64,000 bases of DNA, from positions 373,222,419 to 373,286,418 of the forward strand of contig CM077643.1 in the NCBI GenBank assembly GCA_039707465.1. The letters are read 5' to 3'. Below are positions 31,790 to 43,911 of the stretch, in pieces (within the stretch, counting starts at the first letter, position 1; each line of letters begins with the position of its first letter). The notes below the pieces were generated by a model. It ran no database searches, had not been told where the DNA came from, and worked only from the letters and a program-made list of their open reading frames with translations. Position numbers and translations under genes: made by a program. Source of the stretch: Rhabdophis nuchalis. Lineage: Eukaryota; Chordata; Lepidosauria; Squamata; Natricidae.

Positions 31790-32945
31790 CTGAATAGTCC
31801 CAGCTTCCTTCTTGTGGTTTTCCAAGTTGCTGCTGAACAGCACAATGACTTCAACTCTATAGGTGAACGTAGCACAATAAACTGGCATTGATATACAATA
31901 TGTGTTATGCCTTTCAAAGGTGCAAAAATAGAGAATTAATAACCAATCAATCTGGATTTTTCAAATCACATTGCCTAGCAATGTGCAAAAGACATACTTC
32001 CCATTAACATAACTACAAATTAACTTAGACGTTTAAAGCAAGGAAAGTAGTTAATAGGCTAATACAGAAAGAGAGGGATAAAGAAAAAGGGAGGGATGGA
32101 GGGAGGGGGGAGGGTTGGAATGAAGGAAGGAAGGTTGACTCTCTTCCAGCTTTCCATAAGGAAGGTCAATGGGAAAGCTGGAATGACATCAGGAATTGCT
32201 CCTTCTACTTGTGCATTATACCATGACAATTTTTGAATCTAGAAGTCTCCAATTGGATATCTTAAAGAATGTATTAAAAAATCTGGTGCACATTACTGCT
32301 GTGGGGCTGAAATTTCCATGAAGTTATGGATTCTCACTCGAATTCATTTCTCTCTTCATTTGACTCTGTGACTGTTGATTCCTATGGCCATTATGTGTTG
32401 TTGGTCCCAGATCTTTGAATCAGCAAAGTTGGAAGGCCTTGACATTGCCAAGGTCAAAGGCAACTTAACCCAATTCCTTCTTTAGCTGCAGATGCTGTGT
32501 ATGTGATTGTCAATAAATGTTGCAATGGCTCATTTAGAAAATCATAGAAAGTACCACGGAATTGTACCATTTTCTTTCCTTCACAAGGCAACATCTTGCC
32601 TTCCTGACTTTATCTAAGAAGACAGTGATCCCATGCACAATGTTCCCATTGTTTACAGACTAGTGCACTCCATATTCCTTTATTTCATTCAAAAACCATT
32701 ATATCTTATCAGATATTTGTGGAAAAGTCTTCCTCTTAATTGTTCAGTGAGTCATAACGTATACTAGAGAATGCTCTAATTCTGAAGACAATTTCACATG
32801 GGAGCAAATGAATGTTTTGAGATATATGAGCTGTGAAATGGGTAGGAGCAATTATTCTTCTCTAGACTACTCATGTTCAGAAGCCTATTTGCCTATATGC
32901 TCCATTTAGCTTTCATGCTAAACTACTTTGGAAGGTCTGTCAGAT
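31790..32945. repeat. Flank module, compact copy
   Basis: Collinear with 38075-38960 and 41950-42620 but without the hAT and TIR insertions, so it is the simplest version of the module and useful as the empty-site reference. No gene. Confidence 0.85.
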
Positions 32946-32949
32946 GGAC

Positions 32950-33265
32950 TAGAGATCCTATTATAAAGTTTAATCCAAAGTCCATTTTTAACTACTTTAA
33001 ACACAGAGGCCCAGTTCAAGTTGTCAAATGCTTTTACTGCATCTAAGAATAATTAATGCAACTGCTTTGTTACTGCACTGTTGTAAATATTCAGTTATAG
33101 TCAAAATCATTTTTACATTATCTTTTAGTTGTCTTTTAGAAAGAAAGCACACTGATCTTCATGTATATAATCCCATAAAATATTTTTAAGTCTTTTGGCT
33201 AAAAAAGATGTAAAAAATTTGTAAAAATTATTAAGGAGAGAAATTGGCCTGTAATTTTTCATATT
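32950..33265 (-). mobile_element. L1 ORF2 fragment, antisense (part 1)
   Basis: Minus strand gives 'MKNYRPISLLNNFYKFF' and 'FLAKRLKNILWDYIHEDQ', the L1 reverse transcriptase N-terminal region. It continues at 35101 on the other side of an L2. Confidence 0.8.
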
Positions 33266-35103
33266 AGTGAGATGCCACGAGGGAGATCTTGTTTGGGAGG
33301 AGTTTGACTCCGTTACTTCCGAAGATATGGACAGGTTACGTGGGCGACTGCGAGCCACCACATGTTTATTGGACCCGTGTCCCTCCTGGCTTGTACTGGC
33401 ATCCTGGGAGGGGACACGAGGCTGGCTCCAAGAGGTTGTCAACGCATCCTTGAGTGAGGGTTCCTTGCCTGCTTCCCTAAAAGAGGCGATGGTGAGGCCC
33501 CTCCTCAAGAAGCCCTCTTTGGATCCAGCTCTTTTAAACAACTATCGTCCTGTCTCCAACCTTCCCTTTTTGGCGAAGGTTGTCGAGAGTGTGGTGGCAG
33601 AACAGTTTCCCCGTCACCTGGATGAAATTGATTATCTAGATCCGCGCCAGTCCGGCTTTCGGCCCGGGCATAGCACCGAGACGGCATTGGTCGCGTTGGT
33701 GGATGATCTCTGGAGGGCCAGAGATGGGGGTTGTTCCTCCATCCTGGTCCTATTAGACCTCTCGGCGGCTTTCGATACCATCGACCATGGTATCCTATTG
33801 CATCGGCTGGGGGGGTTGGGGGTGGGAGGCACCGTTCTGCGGTGGTTCTCCTCCTACCTCTCTGGCCGATCGCAATTTGTGTTGGCAGGGGGGCAGAGGT
33901 CAACCGCGAGACCCCTTATATGTGGGGTGCCTCAGGGGTCGGTCCTCTCGCCCCTCCTGTTTAACACATACATGAAGCCGCTGGGTGAGATCATCCGTGG
34001 TTTTGGGGTAGAGTACCATCTATACGCTGACGACACCCAGCTGTATATATCTACCCCAGACCACCCCAACGATGCCGTAGCGGTGATGTGCCAGTGCCTG
34101 GAAGCCGTGCGGAACTGGATGGGAAGTAACGGACTCAGGCTAAACCCGACCAAGACCGAGTGGCTGTGGTTTCCGGCTGCCCGATTCAACCAGCTCACTC
34201 CATCGCTGGCCATAGGGGGCGAACATCTTGCCCCTGTGGATGGGGCGCGCAATTTGGGTGTCCTCCTGGATACCCGGCTGTCAATGGAAGATCAGGTGAC
34301 AGCCGTGGCCAGGAGGGCGTTTTACCAGGTTCGCCTGGTACGCCAATTGCGCCCCCTATTGGATCGGGACGCCCTTCGCACAGTCACTCATGCCCTCGTG
34401 ACATCCCGACTGGACTATTGCAACTCTCTCTACATGGGGCTTCCCTTGAGGTGCACCCGGAGACTTCAGCTGGTCCAGAATGCAGCCGCGCGAGCAATTA
34501 TGGGTACCACAAGGTACACCCATGTAACACCGCTCTTGCGCGAGCTGCACTGGCTGCCTGTCGTCTTCCGGGTGCGCTTCAAGGTATTAATTATCATCTT
34601 TAAAGCGCTCCATGGCTCGGGACCTAGCTACTTGCGGGATCGGATCCTGCCTCATACATCCTCACGACCGATTCGCTCCCACAGAGAGGGACTTCTCCGG
34701 GTGCCGTCCACTAGACTTTGTCAGCGGGCGACACCCAGGGGAAGGGCTCTCTCTGTGGCGGGCCCAGCCCTCTGGAACGACCTCCCCCCCGATATTAGGA
34801 CCACCACGGATCTCCGCTCCTTCCGTCTTAAATTGAAAACACACTTTTTCTGCCTTGCCGGCCTGGGATAACTTCTCCTCTGTTTTTTAGGGTTTTTTAG
34901 GGTTTTTTGGGGAATGGGGATTTTTAGTCAATGGTTTTAGTCAATGGTTTTTAGCACAGGAATTAATTTAATCTGTTTTTACATTGGTATGTATTTTGTA
35001 TATTTAATGTTTTTATTTCCCCTGTGCACCGCCCCGAGTCCCTGTGGGGAGAGGGATCGGTTAATAAATTTAACTATTATTATTATTATTATTATTATTA
35101 TAT
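33266..35103 (+). mobile_element. 5'-truncated L2 LINE ((ATT)n subfamily) inside L1
   Basis: Starts in ORF2 shortly before motif A and ends in an ATT array. It separates two adjacent parts of one antisense L1 fragment. Confidence 0.9.
33267..34871 (+). pseudogene. L2 ORF2p, RT to C-terminus, open but truncated
   Basis: 534 codons without stops: 'LLDLSAAFDTIDH', 'GVPQGSVLSPLLF', 'YADDTQLY', ending 'LKLKTHFFCLAGLG'. The endonuclease is missing and the frame starts at a GTG by the insertion border, so it is unlikely to be expressed as an enzyme. Confidence 0.88.
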
Positions 35104-35400
35104 AAATTAAATCCAATCCATCTTTGGGTATTAAAAAAATGTAGGCATCCTATCAAGAGTCCAGCATAGGGTTCGCCTGTAGACTAGAATTTTTATGTCC
35201 TTCATCGGAAGAAGTAGTTGATCTTCAAAAAATTTGTAAAATACACTTTGTAGACCATCTGGTCTTGGAGCTTTGCTTGACTTAGCTCGTTTAATTGCTT
35301 CTATTATTTCAAAGATTGTTTTTGGACTGTTCAAAATTTGACTGTTCAAAGTCCATTTTTATACCACCAAACATCCATCAAACCTAAAGTATCACGTACC
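35101..35400 (-). mobile_element. L1 ORF2 fragment, antisense (part 2)
   Basis: Minus strand gives 'LNSPKTIFEIIEAIKRAK' and 'SSKAPRPDGLQSVFYKFF', which precede the part at 32950-33265 in L1 ORF2p (RT motif 'GKAPGPDG' equivalent). The right border is uncertain. Confidence 0.8.
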
Positions 35401-35519
35401 ATAAACAAGAGAGCAATTGGAGTAATTTATAAACACAATTGAGAGCAATTCTGGCTATATTTAAAAGGACAAATGTTTAAGACTTTGAAAAGAAGCATCT
35501 GTATTTTATTCACACCACT

Positions 35520-36057
35520 TATAACACACACATATGAGACAGAAGTGTTGATTTCTTTCCTTTATACCTTGCAGTCAGTTTTTAACATTCTGTGTTCCAG
35601 AGATCTTATTCATAAATGAAGAAACAGAAATGCTCTTCAGTGACAACCCACTTACAATAGAACACAAACGCAATCCAGAAATTTCTAGGAAATGCAGAAA
35701 GGTAACCAGACAATCTTTATTCGGGATAAATAACAACTAGAGGATGGCTATTATTGGGTAAAAGATTTACTTGGCTATTAGACCACTCTTTTTTTAACAG
35801 CAGAAATAAGCCAATAAGCTTCTCCAGGCATAGAAAATGGCCATTTAAGGAAAATACCGCCTCTTCCAATTAACACTGAAATACAGAGAAAGAAACAACC
35901 AATCCAATTGTTCCTCTGTCTTGCTGTCATTAATATTTGCATTTTTAATGATGTGTACAACCCATGATGATGATTTAAAAGATGGAATGGAACAGACCTT
36001 CTAAGCTTCTTTTGGTGACTGGACTAGAGAAGAATAAGCCTTGAACTTGCCATAATC
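35520..36057 (+). promoter_or_regulatory. 5' flank and 5' UTR of defensin gene 2
   Basis: Alignable with 13690-15278 minus its two CR1 insertions. A TATA-like TTTAAAAG lies at 35974-35981, about 80 bp before the ATG, in the same GATGATGATTTAAAAG block as gene 1. Confidence 0.55.
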
Positions 36058-36671
36058 ATGAAGCCTTGGTGTGTTCTTCTTTTCCTCACTTTTGTGATTC
36101 TTGCTGATCTGGGTAAGACAATTCTGATGAATGAAACTTTTATACTAACCTTTATGACGAAGCACCACACACTTCAGAAAAAAATATGTATTTAATCCAA
36201 ACAGAACCTACCAAATTGAACAAGAAGTCAGATACTGTATTTTGCATACTTGATTCAGTATTCTAGGGTTGGTTTTATAAACTGCTTTGATGTCCTATTT
36301 TTTTGGAAGTTTTCTGTAACCTTTTCAAAACTGGGAAGCAATATTCAAATCCTTTAAACCTGAATTTCATCTAAAAAAAATTAAGTTTCTGGTTAAAATC
36401 TTCCATTTTTTTCTTTTAAGGGGCTCTTTTTTATAAGTGTTCTTCCTATAACAATGCATGTTAATTATTATACTTTTCCTAGGAATACAGATCTACAAAT
36501 TCTTAAAAAGATGTGTTTTGATGTTTGATTTCTCTTTTTCTTCCATCTCCAGGGAAAGCACAATCCGTAAAAGAGTGCGTTAGTAGGAATGGTTTTTGCC
36601 AATCTCGATGTCCTGGTGGTTACGCGGAGATAGGAAATTGTGCAAGCAATGTTCATTGCTGCTTAATGTAA
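36058..36671 (+). CDS. Beta-defensin-like peptide, gene 2 (two coding exons)
   Basis: Exon 1 is 36058-36112 (donor G|GTAAGA) and exon 2 starts at 36553 after acceptor CATCTCCAG. The signal exon differs from gene 1 only at its last residues (ILADLG in place of ILSEMG). The mature part has six cysteines spaced C-x6-C-x3-C-x9-C-x5-CC and a net charge near +2. Its residues between cysteines differ from gene 1 at most positions, while introns and UTRs remain alignable, as in fast-evolving defensins. If exon 2 is read through, TAA at 36669-36671 ends a 57-residue product. The same bases form a good donor (AAT|GTAAGA at 36668); splicing there would remove that stop and add about 18 residues from exon 3. 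Venom or immune role cannot be decided here. Confidence 0.9.
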
Positions 36672-37745
36672 GATGCAGAAATTGAAATATTCATAGCAAT
36701 TACTTCATTTTACGCTAAGAAAATCTTTAAGTGTCCATCAGATGAGCATTGCCTTCCATGAAAATTTAAATCCTGTCAAATCAGAAGTCAAACTTTCAAA
36801 TGATCAAATTATCTCATTGGGATTTCACTTTCACATTTTTCTATCTGAATGCCAGTGAAAGGGGGGTGGGCTGCATCTCTCTAAGAGAAAAGATTCCAAC
36901 TGTGGGGTGGGAGATCTCTTGTTGCCATCCATTTTTTTCAATTGTGAGGTGCTCCTCTGACCTGAAAGAGGCAGAATGACAAATCCCCCTTTCTCATGCA
37001 TAAGATTTTAATTGGATTCCCAGTTAGGTTTCCCCTTTCTTACACAAATTACAGACTAAAGGGATTTTTGTAATTAGTAATTGAATACATGCCAAACATT
37101 GGAGTAATAAAAACGATTAAAAAATAATAAAGGTAGCAAAATAGGAATTTGAAATGATAAACACAGGCAGTTACGTGAGCCTTGGAACTGAATTACCCTC
37201 CACATTCCATCCTCAAGGCCATCTGCTTTCTGACCTAGGAATGATTGAGAACCAAACACACAGAGAGGGAGACATAAAATATATACCAATTTCTCATCCC
37301 ACAAATTCCATTTTCTGCTTCTGAAAGGAAGTACTGTGACAATGATTTGAGTACCCTTGAAACATTGAGAGAAAAAAGGAAGTCTGAAATATTTTCAGAT
37401 ATTGTTGGCACCAGTTAACAGGAATTAGAAGAGAAGGAAGAAGGAAAAAAATGATGAGGACTTTCATTACATTAATACTGGAAGCAAAATGGTCTATGGA
37501 GACCCATAGATTTAAAACTGTGGTGGAATGGAGGGACAATGTGCCATAATATTAACCAGAGGAACCTGTAAAATAAACCAACATGATAAATGAGTTATTA
37601 CATCTATTCATATCCTCCTCTCCTCCCAAGTAGAAACCTGTACAAAGATTGAACTGAATGATATTTTGTGAGTTACTATCTGCAGAAATATATTTAAAAA
37701 TGAATGATTATACTAATATATTTCAAATTATTTCCAAACATTTAG
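36672..37745 (+). other. Intron 2 of defensin gene 2
   Basis: Non-coding, without recognised transposons, about 1.07 kb, compared with about 2.8 kb in gene 1, which holds an L2. Shares blocks with 27380-29180. Confidence 0.8.
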
Positions 37746-37895
37746 AAAGGCGGGTTTTACACTTTCTAATGAAGACATGGAAAGATTATATTCCAAATGA
37801 ATGCCTCATGGAATCTGGATTATAAAAGCTTTGAAAACATCAGAAATATCCTTGCAGATTTGAATGCTTTCAAACAATTATTCTTATTAAAATAA
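37746..37895 (+). other. Exon 3 of defensin gene 2 (3' UTR or C-terminal tail)
   Basis: Follows acceptor CAAACATTTAG and ends with ATTAAA at 37886-37891. Depending on the exon 2 donor used, it is either wholly untranslated or codes for about 18 residues up to a TGA at about 37798. Confidence 0.7.
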
Positions 37896-38074
37896 TCTGG
37901 ATTTAAAATGATTGTATGTGGTCTTCTGTGTCTGAAAATCATTGAAAGACATTCTTGGAATATTGAACAAAATCCAATATTTGTCCAAAGGGTAAAGCCC
38001 CGAAAGATCTTAATTAATAATAATCATGGTTTATACAATGACTCATAATTGTGGTCAAAATCAATCTGGTTAGA

Positions 38075-38207
38075 CATGATCTGAATAGTCCCAGCTTCCT
38101 TCTTGTGGTTTTCCAAGTTCCCGCTGAACAGCACAATGACTTCAACTCTATAGGAGAACATAGCACAATAAATTGGCACTGATATACAATATGTGTTACC
38201 CTTTTAG
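38075..38207. repeat. Flank module start after gene 2
   Basis: Matches 31783-31915; interrupted at 38208 by a CR1. Confidence 0.85.
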
Positions 38208-38523
38208 CAGCGTTCCAATATCTCAGGGGTTGCCACAAAGAAGAGGGAGTCAAACTATTCTCCAAGGCACCTGAAGGTAGAATAAGAAGCAATGGGTGGA
38301 AACTAATCAAGGAGAGAAGCAACTTAGAACTGAGGAAAAATTTCCTGACAGTTAGAACAATTAATCAGTAGAACAACAACTCCAGAAGTTGTGAATGCTC
38401 CAACACTGGAAGTCTTTAAGAAGATGTTGGATAGCCATTTGTCTGAAATGGTATAGGGCTTCCTGCCTATGCAGGGGGTTGGACTAGAAGACCACCAAGG
38501 TCCCTTCCAATTCTGCCATTGTA
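38208..38523 (+). mobile_element. CR1 3' fragment
   Basis: Carries the CR1 ORF2 C-terminal codons and the 3' end 'GGGTTGGACTAGAAGACC' with TTGTA repeats. Its last bases abut the segmental duplication, whose copy A begins at window position 1. Confidence 0.88.
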
Positions 38524-38734
38524 TTGTATTTCAAAGATGCAAAAATAGAGAATTAATAACCAATCAATCTAGCTTATTCAAACCACATTGGCTAGCAATG
38601 TGCAAGAGACATACTTACCATTAACATAACTACTAATTAACTTAGAGATTTATAGTAAAGAAAGTAGTTAATAGGCTAATACAGAAAGAGAGGGATAAAG
38701 AAAAAGGGAGGGGCAGAGGGAGGAGGAAGGTGAG

Positions 38735-38805
38735 AAGGAAGGAAGGAAGGAAGGAAGGAAGGAAGGAAGGAAGGAAGGAAGGAAGGAAGGAAGGAAGGAA
38801 GGAAG
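38735..38805 (+). repeat. (GGAA)n microsatellite, copy B
   Basis: Counterpart of 212-290, shorter by about two units. Confidence 0.96.
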
Positions 38806-39469
38806 TTTTGAATGCTCTCTTCCAGCTTTCCATAAGGAAAGTCAATGGGAAAGCTGGCAGGACATCAGGAATTGCCCCTGCTCCTTGTACATTATATCAC
38901 AACAATTTTTGAATCTAGAACTCTCCAATTAGATGTCTTAAAGAATGTATTTTAAATAAATCTAGGATACATTACTGCTGTAGATCCGAAATTTCCATGA
39001 AGTTAATTATTTTTCTCAAAGGAAAATGCTTTTGTTTTGATCTTTAAAAAAAGACCGCACACCTTCATACGATGGGTACCAGAAGAAATTACAGGTTACA
39101 ATTAAAGGAGAACACTTAAAATTGACTAACTGATACAGAATGAAGCACAATACGTTGACATTAGACATACTGACATATGATGTTTTTGAATAATGGTCCC
39201 AAAATATCTGCCTCTAAATAAACAGTGTTTTAAAATCTTATGAAAGAGGACCACAGTTTTTCTGGACAAGATTGAGACTGATATGAAAGTTGATTTCAAA
39301 ATGATAGGGGAGAAGAATGATAAAGAGAAAGATGCTATGATGGACATATAAAAGAAGCCAGCCAATGTACCTTTACTCGTTTTTCTAAGAATTTACCTAA
39401 CATAATATATTTTGTCACCCTAATTCTGAAATGCATTTGCACAATACACACACACACACACACACACAC

Positions 39470-39785
39470 CAGGGGGTGGGTTGCAGGTGGTATGCCCTGC
39501 TCTGTGCGTACCGGAGCATGCCCGGAGCCCCGGATACCATTCCGGTACGGTGCTCCAGGGGGCCCGCCTGCCCACCCAAGCACCTTACTGGTCTTTTAAG
39601 CCTTTGGCACTTCCACGAATGTGCACAGCATGTACAGTTCCTGCGCGACGCTCCTCAGAGCAGCTTGAGTGTCATGGAGGCTCGGAGAGGGGCTAAAATG
39701 CATGTGCACGCTACGCACGTCCATGTGGACACCGCTGGGCCCATTCGAACTATACCAGTTGGAACGGAATCTGGAACCCACCACT

Positions 39786-39786
<1 letters not shown>
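39470..39786. mobile_element. hAT-type MITE, copy B
   Basis: Counterpart of 952-1267 with better-kept inverted ends; lies in CA arrays. Confidence 0.65.
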
Positions 39787-39819
<33 letters not shown>

Positions 39820-40391
39820 AAGAGAGAGAGAGAGCATTTTTCTAATGTGTAGAAATCTTAGGAGCATTTGTTCACTATATCCTAAAAAATACTAATGTTG
39901 ATGTATTCCATCTCAAATTTTAGATGAAGCATTGTATGGTATTCCATCCCAAATCCTTTAATGGGACATTAAAATTAAAGTTATTGGGTCAGATCAGAAG
40001 AGCAATGCCCAGACTGCTCGTCTTCTTTTCTGGTTCATCTGGTCTTAAAATAACATTTCAATAGACAAAAACAAGAGTGGGATGTTTGCATAGTACAGTA
40101 TTAATGTGTTTTCTAATAATAACAAACGACTTCCAATCTTTTAGGCCTGATCTGAAGCACCATCATCATTTACCTGAATGCCCTGAGGGCATGGCAGGAA
40201 GCAAAATAAGAGAAACAGTTTATGATTTCTATGCATTTACCACCTCTCCAAAAATATTGCAAATGTTTAATTGAATACATTTTATGTTTGAAAGACTTTG
40301 AAGTTAGTTTTTGTCTAAATCACCATAATCAGATTCATTCCCCAATTGCAAAAACAAAAGGTCTAATAAACAGCAAAAATACAACATAGAC

Positions 40392-41149
40392 CAGTTATGG
40401 CAAACCTTTTTCGGCTTATGCGCCAAAAGTGGGGAAGTGCAGGGGGGTTATGCGTGGGTGTGCCACACCCATAATGCTATGTACATGACCCCAGTGCATA
40501 TGCAGGCACGACCAGCGCTCCCTCCATTTTTAGCATGCTTTTTTTGCCCTCCCCAGGCTCCAGAGGCTTTATAAGATCGGGAACAGACTTCCAGTTTGCT
40601 CATAGGGTCGGGTTTTTGCACTCCGGAGGCTTCAGGGAAGCTCCTGAAGCCTCTAGAGCAGGGGTCCCCAACCTTTGCAACTTTAAGTCTGAACGACTTC
40701 AGCTCCCAGAATTCTCCAGCCAGCTTTGCTGAATTCTGGGAGCTGAAGTCCTTCAGACTTAAAGTTGCAAAGGTTGGGGACCCCTGCTCTAGAGGGCTAA
40801 AAATGGCCTCAAAAGAAGACCAAAGTCCTTCTTTGGACACTGGACAGCTCACAGGGCAACACCTCACTTTTTTTTTAAATTTATTCGAATTTGTATACCG
40901 CCCTTTCTCCCTTGCGGGACTCAGGGCAGTGAAAAGACAATGATAAAAACAATAAAAACATCAGTATAAATACCTATGCTAAAAAATAAATTAAATTCTA
41001 AGCCTGCTCTAAAATGTACAATAAAACCCCAACAATACCAGATTAAAAGCTACACCAGGCCGGCCGCATGAAAAAGATGGGTCTTCATGCCCTGACAAAT
41101 GGCTCCACGTGCCACCTGTGGCACCTGTCCCACAGGTTTGCCATCACGG
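40392..41149. mobile_element. hAT-like element, copy B (longer form)
   Basis: Counterpart of 1875-2343 with the same ACATAGAC duplication (40384-40391, 41150-41157). It keeps about 290 bp absent from copy A, and includes a hairpin MITE and an L2-like tail (about 40867-41090). No transposase. Confidence 0.82.
40659..40786. mobile_element. Hairpin hAT MITE, 128 bp, perfect 8-bp TSD
   Basis: The ends CAGGGGTCCCCAACC and GGTTGGGGACCCCTG belong to arms of about 55 bp that pair almost completely around a short loop near 40720. CTCTAGAG flanks it at 40651-40658 and 40787-40794. Confidence 0.92.
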
Positions 41150-43161
41150 ACATAGACTGTAAGCATTGTTGTGTTTTTTGCGTTAATTTGATTGTATCTG
41201 CCTGCAATGCTCAGTCTGATGCTAAAAAGGAGGATGGTTTTATTCTGCTGATGGTAAACCTAAGTAATTTTTCCAAGAAGAGCAATGCTTTTTTATCAAC
41301 TGTCCTGGAAAGAAGTAAATCCATGAACATGAATTGCATGAAATTCATAAACATATACAGTTCACAAGCTCTCAGTGCCCTAGATAGATCACAAGAAGAT
41401 TTCTTTTTGAAAGGGAGGGCTGAATGTAATGCCTGTGCAATGAATTCTAAACTCATTTCCGACAATCAAATCTTCAGCTTTAAAAGGAGCAATCAGTCCT
41501 TGAGTCACTCTGGGGGTGGAGGTCCAGACTCTTTCCAGTTCTGCTGAATGAATCAGGAGAAAATGGGGCAATACCTTTTTGCCATCTGTCAATGGAAATA
41601 ATGATAATAAACTCATGCCCACCCCTTTTTTGTTATTCATTAGAATGGAATGGAATTGCAAATTGTTAGAAATTATTGCAACCAGTTAACAGTTATCCTC
41701 CTTTTATGTTTAAAAAAAAATGCACATATACTTTTTGGTTGAATATAAGGAAGACTTTATTGAAATGAGGGATAACTCTTTGTGAACAAATAAATTGACT
41801 GGCAGAATTTAAAGTTGAGGAAAAATATAAGAGATTAATGCAAACATTAAGCATATTCTTTAAGGCAGCCAAGTAGAGAAGGAAATCAGAATGCTACTTC
41901 ACATCTCCAAATGGGAGCTGAGGACAATAAAACCACCCTGCAGCTTAATTATGGATTCTCTCTCTAATTCATTCCTCTCTTCATTTGACTCTGTGACTGT
42001 TGATTCCAATGGCCATTATATGTTGGTGGGCCCAGATCTTTGAATCAGCAAAGTTGGAAGGCCTTGACATTGCCAAGGTCAAAGGCAACTTAACCCAATT
42101 CCTTCTTTAGCTGCAGATGCTGTGTATGTGATTGTCAAGAAATGTTGCAATGGCTCATTTAGAAAATCATAGAAAGTACCATGGAATTGTAATATTTTCT
42201 TTCCTTCACAAGGCAACATCTTGCCTTCCTGACCTTATTTGTCTGAGAAGACAGTGATCTCATGCACAATGTTCCCATTGTTTTCAGACTAGCGCACACC
42301 ATATACTTTTACTTCATTCAAAAATCATGACCTCTTATCAGCTGCTTGAGCAGAAGTCTTCCTTGTAATTGTTCAGTGAGTCATAACTTATCCTAGAGAA
42401 TGGGATGAAGGGCTGTTCTAATCATGAAGGCAATTTCACATGGTATCAAATGAATGTTTTGAGATATATGAGCTGTGCAATGGGTGGGAACATTTACTCT
42501 TCTCCTAACCACTCATGTTCAGAAGCCTGTGTACATACTTGCTCCATTTAGCTTTTACGCTGAACCACTTTGGATGGGCTATTAGACAAGGATATCATCA
42601 AGGAAATGATACACTTTTTGAATGCTGGCTGCAATTATCAGCTACAGCCGACATGACATTGATATAAATATGATTAAAATAAAATAAAATAAATATGTAT
42701 TCTGAGAAGGTTTCCAAACCATAATCTTCCAATCAGATAAATTGGAGGGGGGGAGTTTCTGAGAGAAATATATCATTAATGTTGCTGCACTAAACCTCAG
42801 ATTGCCAAAAACTGGGAAGACCTTGAATTAGTAAGAACTCTTCCTCTAGCTGACCAATAGAAGAGTATAAGAAGGCTATAAGTATTTTACGCCAATATGC
42901 TACAAATCCTGAACAAAAACAGGATTTTAGTCCTAATTAAATAAGACTATAAGGAAATAAAATAAATTGTACAACTTCTACTCTCCTCTTTTGCATAGGT
43001 GAATATAGCAAAATAAACTGTACCCTTCCTGGCACTGATATACAATATGTGTTACCCATATCAAAGGTGCAAAAATAGAGAATTAATAACCAATCAATCT
43101 GGATTATTCAAATCACTTTGACTAACAATGTGCAAGACTTCCTTACCAGTAACATAACTTA

Positions 43162-43601
43162 CTACATATTTTTTGGAGTATAAGACGCACCTTTTTTCCT
43201 CTAAAAAGAGGCTGAAAATCTGGGTGCGTCTTATACACCAAATACAGCATTTTGTGCCTCCTGAAGCCCCACCCCCTTCACCACAATAGCCATGCATATC
43301 CTTATGGAGGTTTTCAGACAGCTCCTGGGGGCTGGGAAGGGCAGAAATGAGCAGAAAATGGGCCGTTTTTTGCCACCCACCTCCCGGTCCCCGGCAGCAC
43401 TCTATAAGCCTCCATAAGGCTATGTATGCAATATTTTTGATTAAAAAATGGCCTGTTTTCATGAAAAACGGACTGTTTCTGGCTCATTTTTGCCCACCCC
43501 CATCTTGCCAGAATCACTCTGCAAGCCCACACAAGGCTATTCATGCCTTTTATTTGAAAAGTAGGGGCCCGTTTTTGTGAAAAACGGGCTGTTTTGGGGA
43601 G
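43162..43601. mobile_element. TIR DNA transposon copy B, left part
   Basis: Counterpart of 4347-4776. The gypsy element interrupts it; its next 149 bp lie at 55856-56004. Confidence 0.7.
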
Positions 43602-43606
43602 GTTTG

Positions 43607-43910
43607 TGTTAAGTCCTCAGGCTTACGACCGTGCCAACAAGTCTGGTGAACTTTGAATTACCGCATTCCGGAACGGAGCCGGCAGCCGCATCTGATTGGC
43701 TAAGGCGCAGCTGGCCGGATTCTGTCTAGAGATCTGCAACAATGTTGCAGATGCCTTGCTGAAAGGTTTCCCACCTGAAAGCTGTATATAAACTGCTGTC
43801 AGGCAGGGAAACCTTGCCAGTAATGATCCTTGTGTATTGTAAATAGTTGCTGAATAAACGTTCCTGTTGTTTGACTATGCCTGAGTCGGAATCCTTCTTT
43901 TAATCTAACA
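43607..43910 (+). repeat. 5' LTR of gypsy copy 1
   Basis: Begins TGTTAAGTCC and ends TCTAACA. Contains a TATATAAA box at about 43783 and AATAAA at about 43851, the expected promoter and poly(A) signals. Confidence 0.95.
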
Positions 43911-43911
43911 C

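Larger units (their letters stand above)
38524..43606. repeat. Segmental duplication copy B (partner 1-4781)
   Basis: Collinear with 1-4781 and resumed at 55861-56004 after the gypsy insertion. Differences by eye are around one percent plus array-length changes. Contains no gene; its 159-codon frame at 41068-41547 is the counterpart of 2271-2741 and starts within a transposon. Confidence 0.93.
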
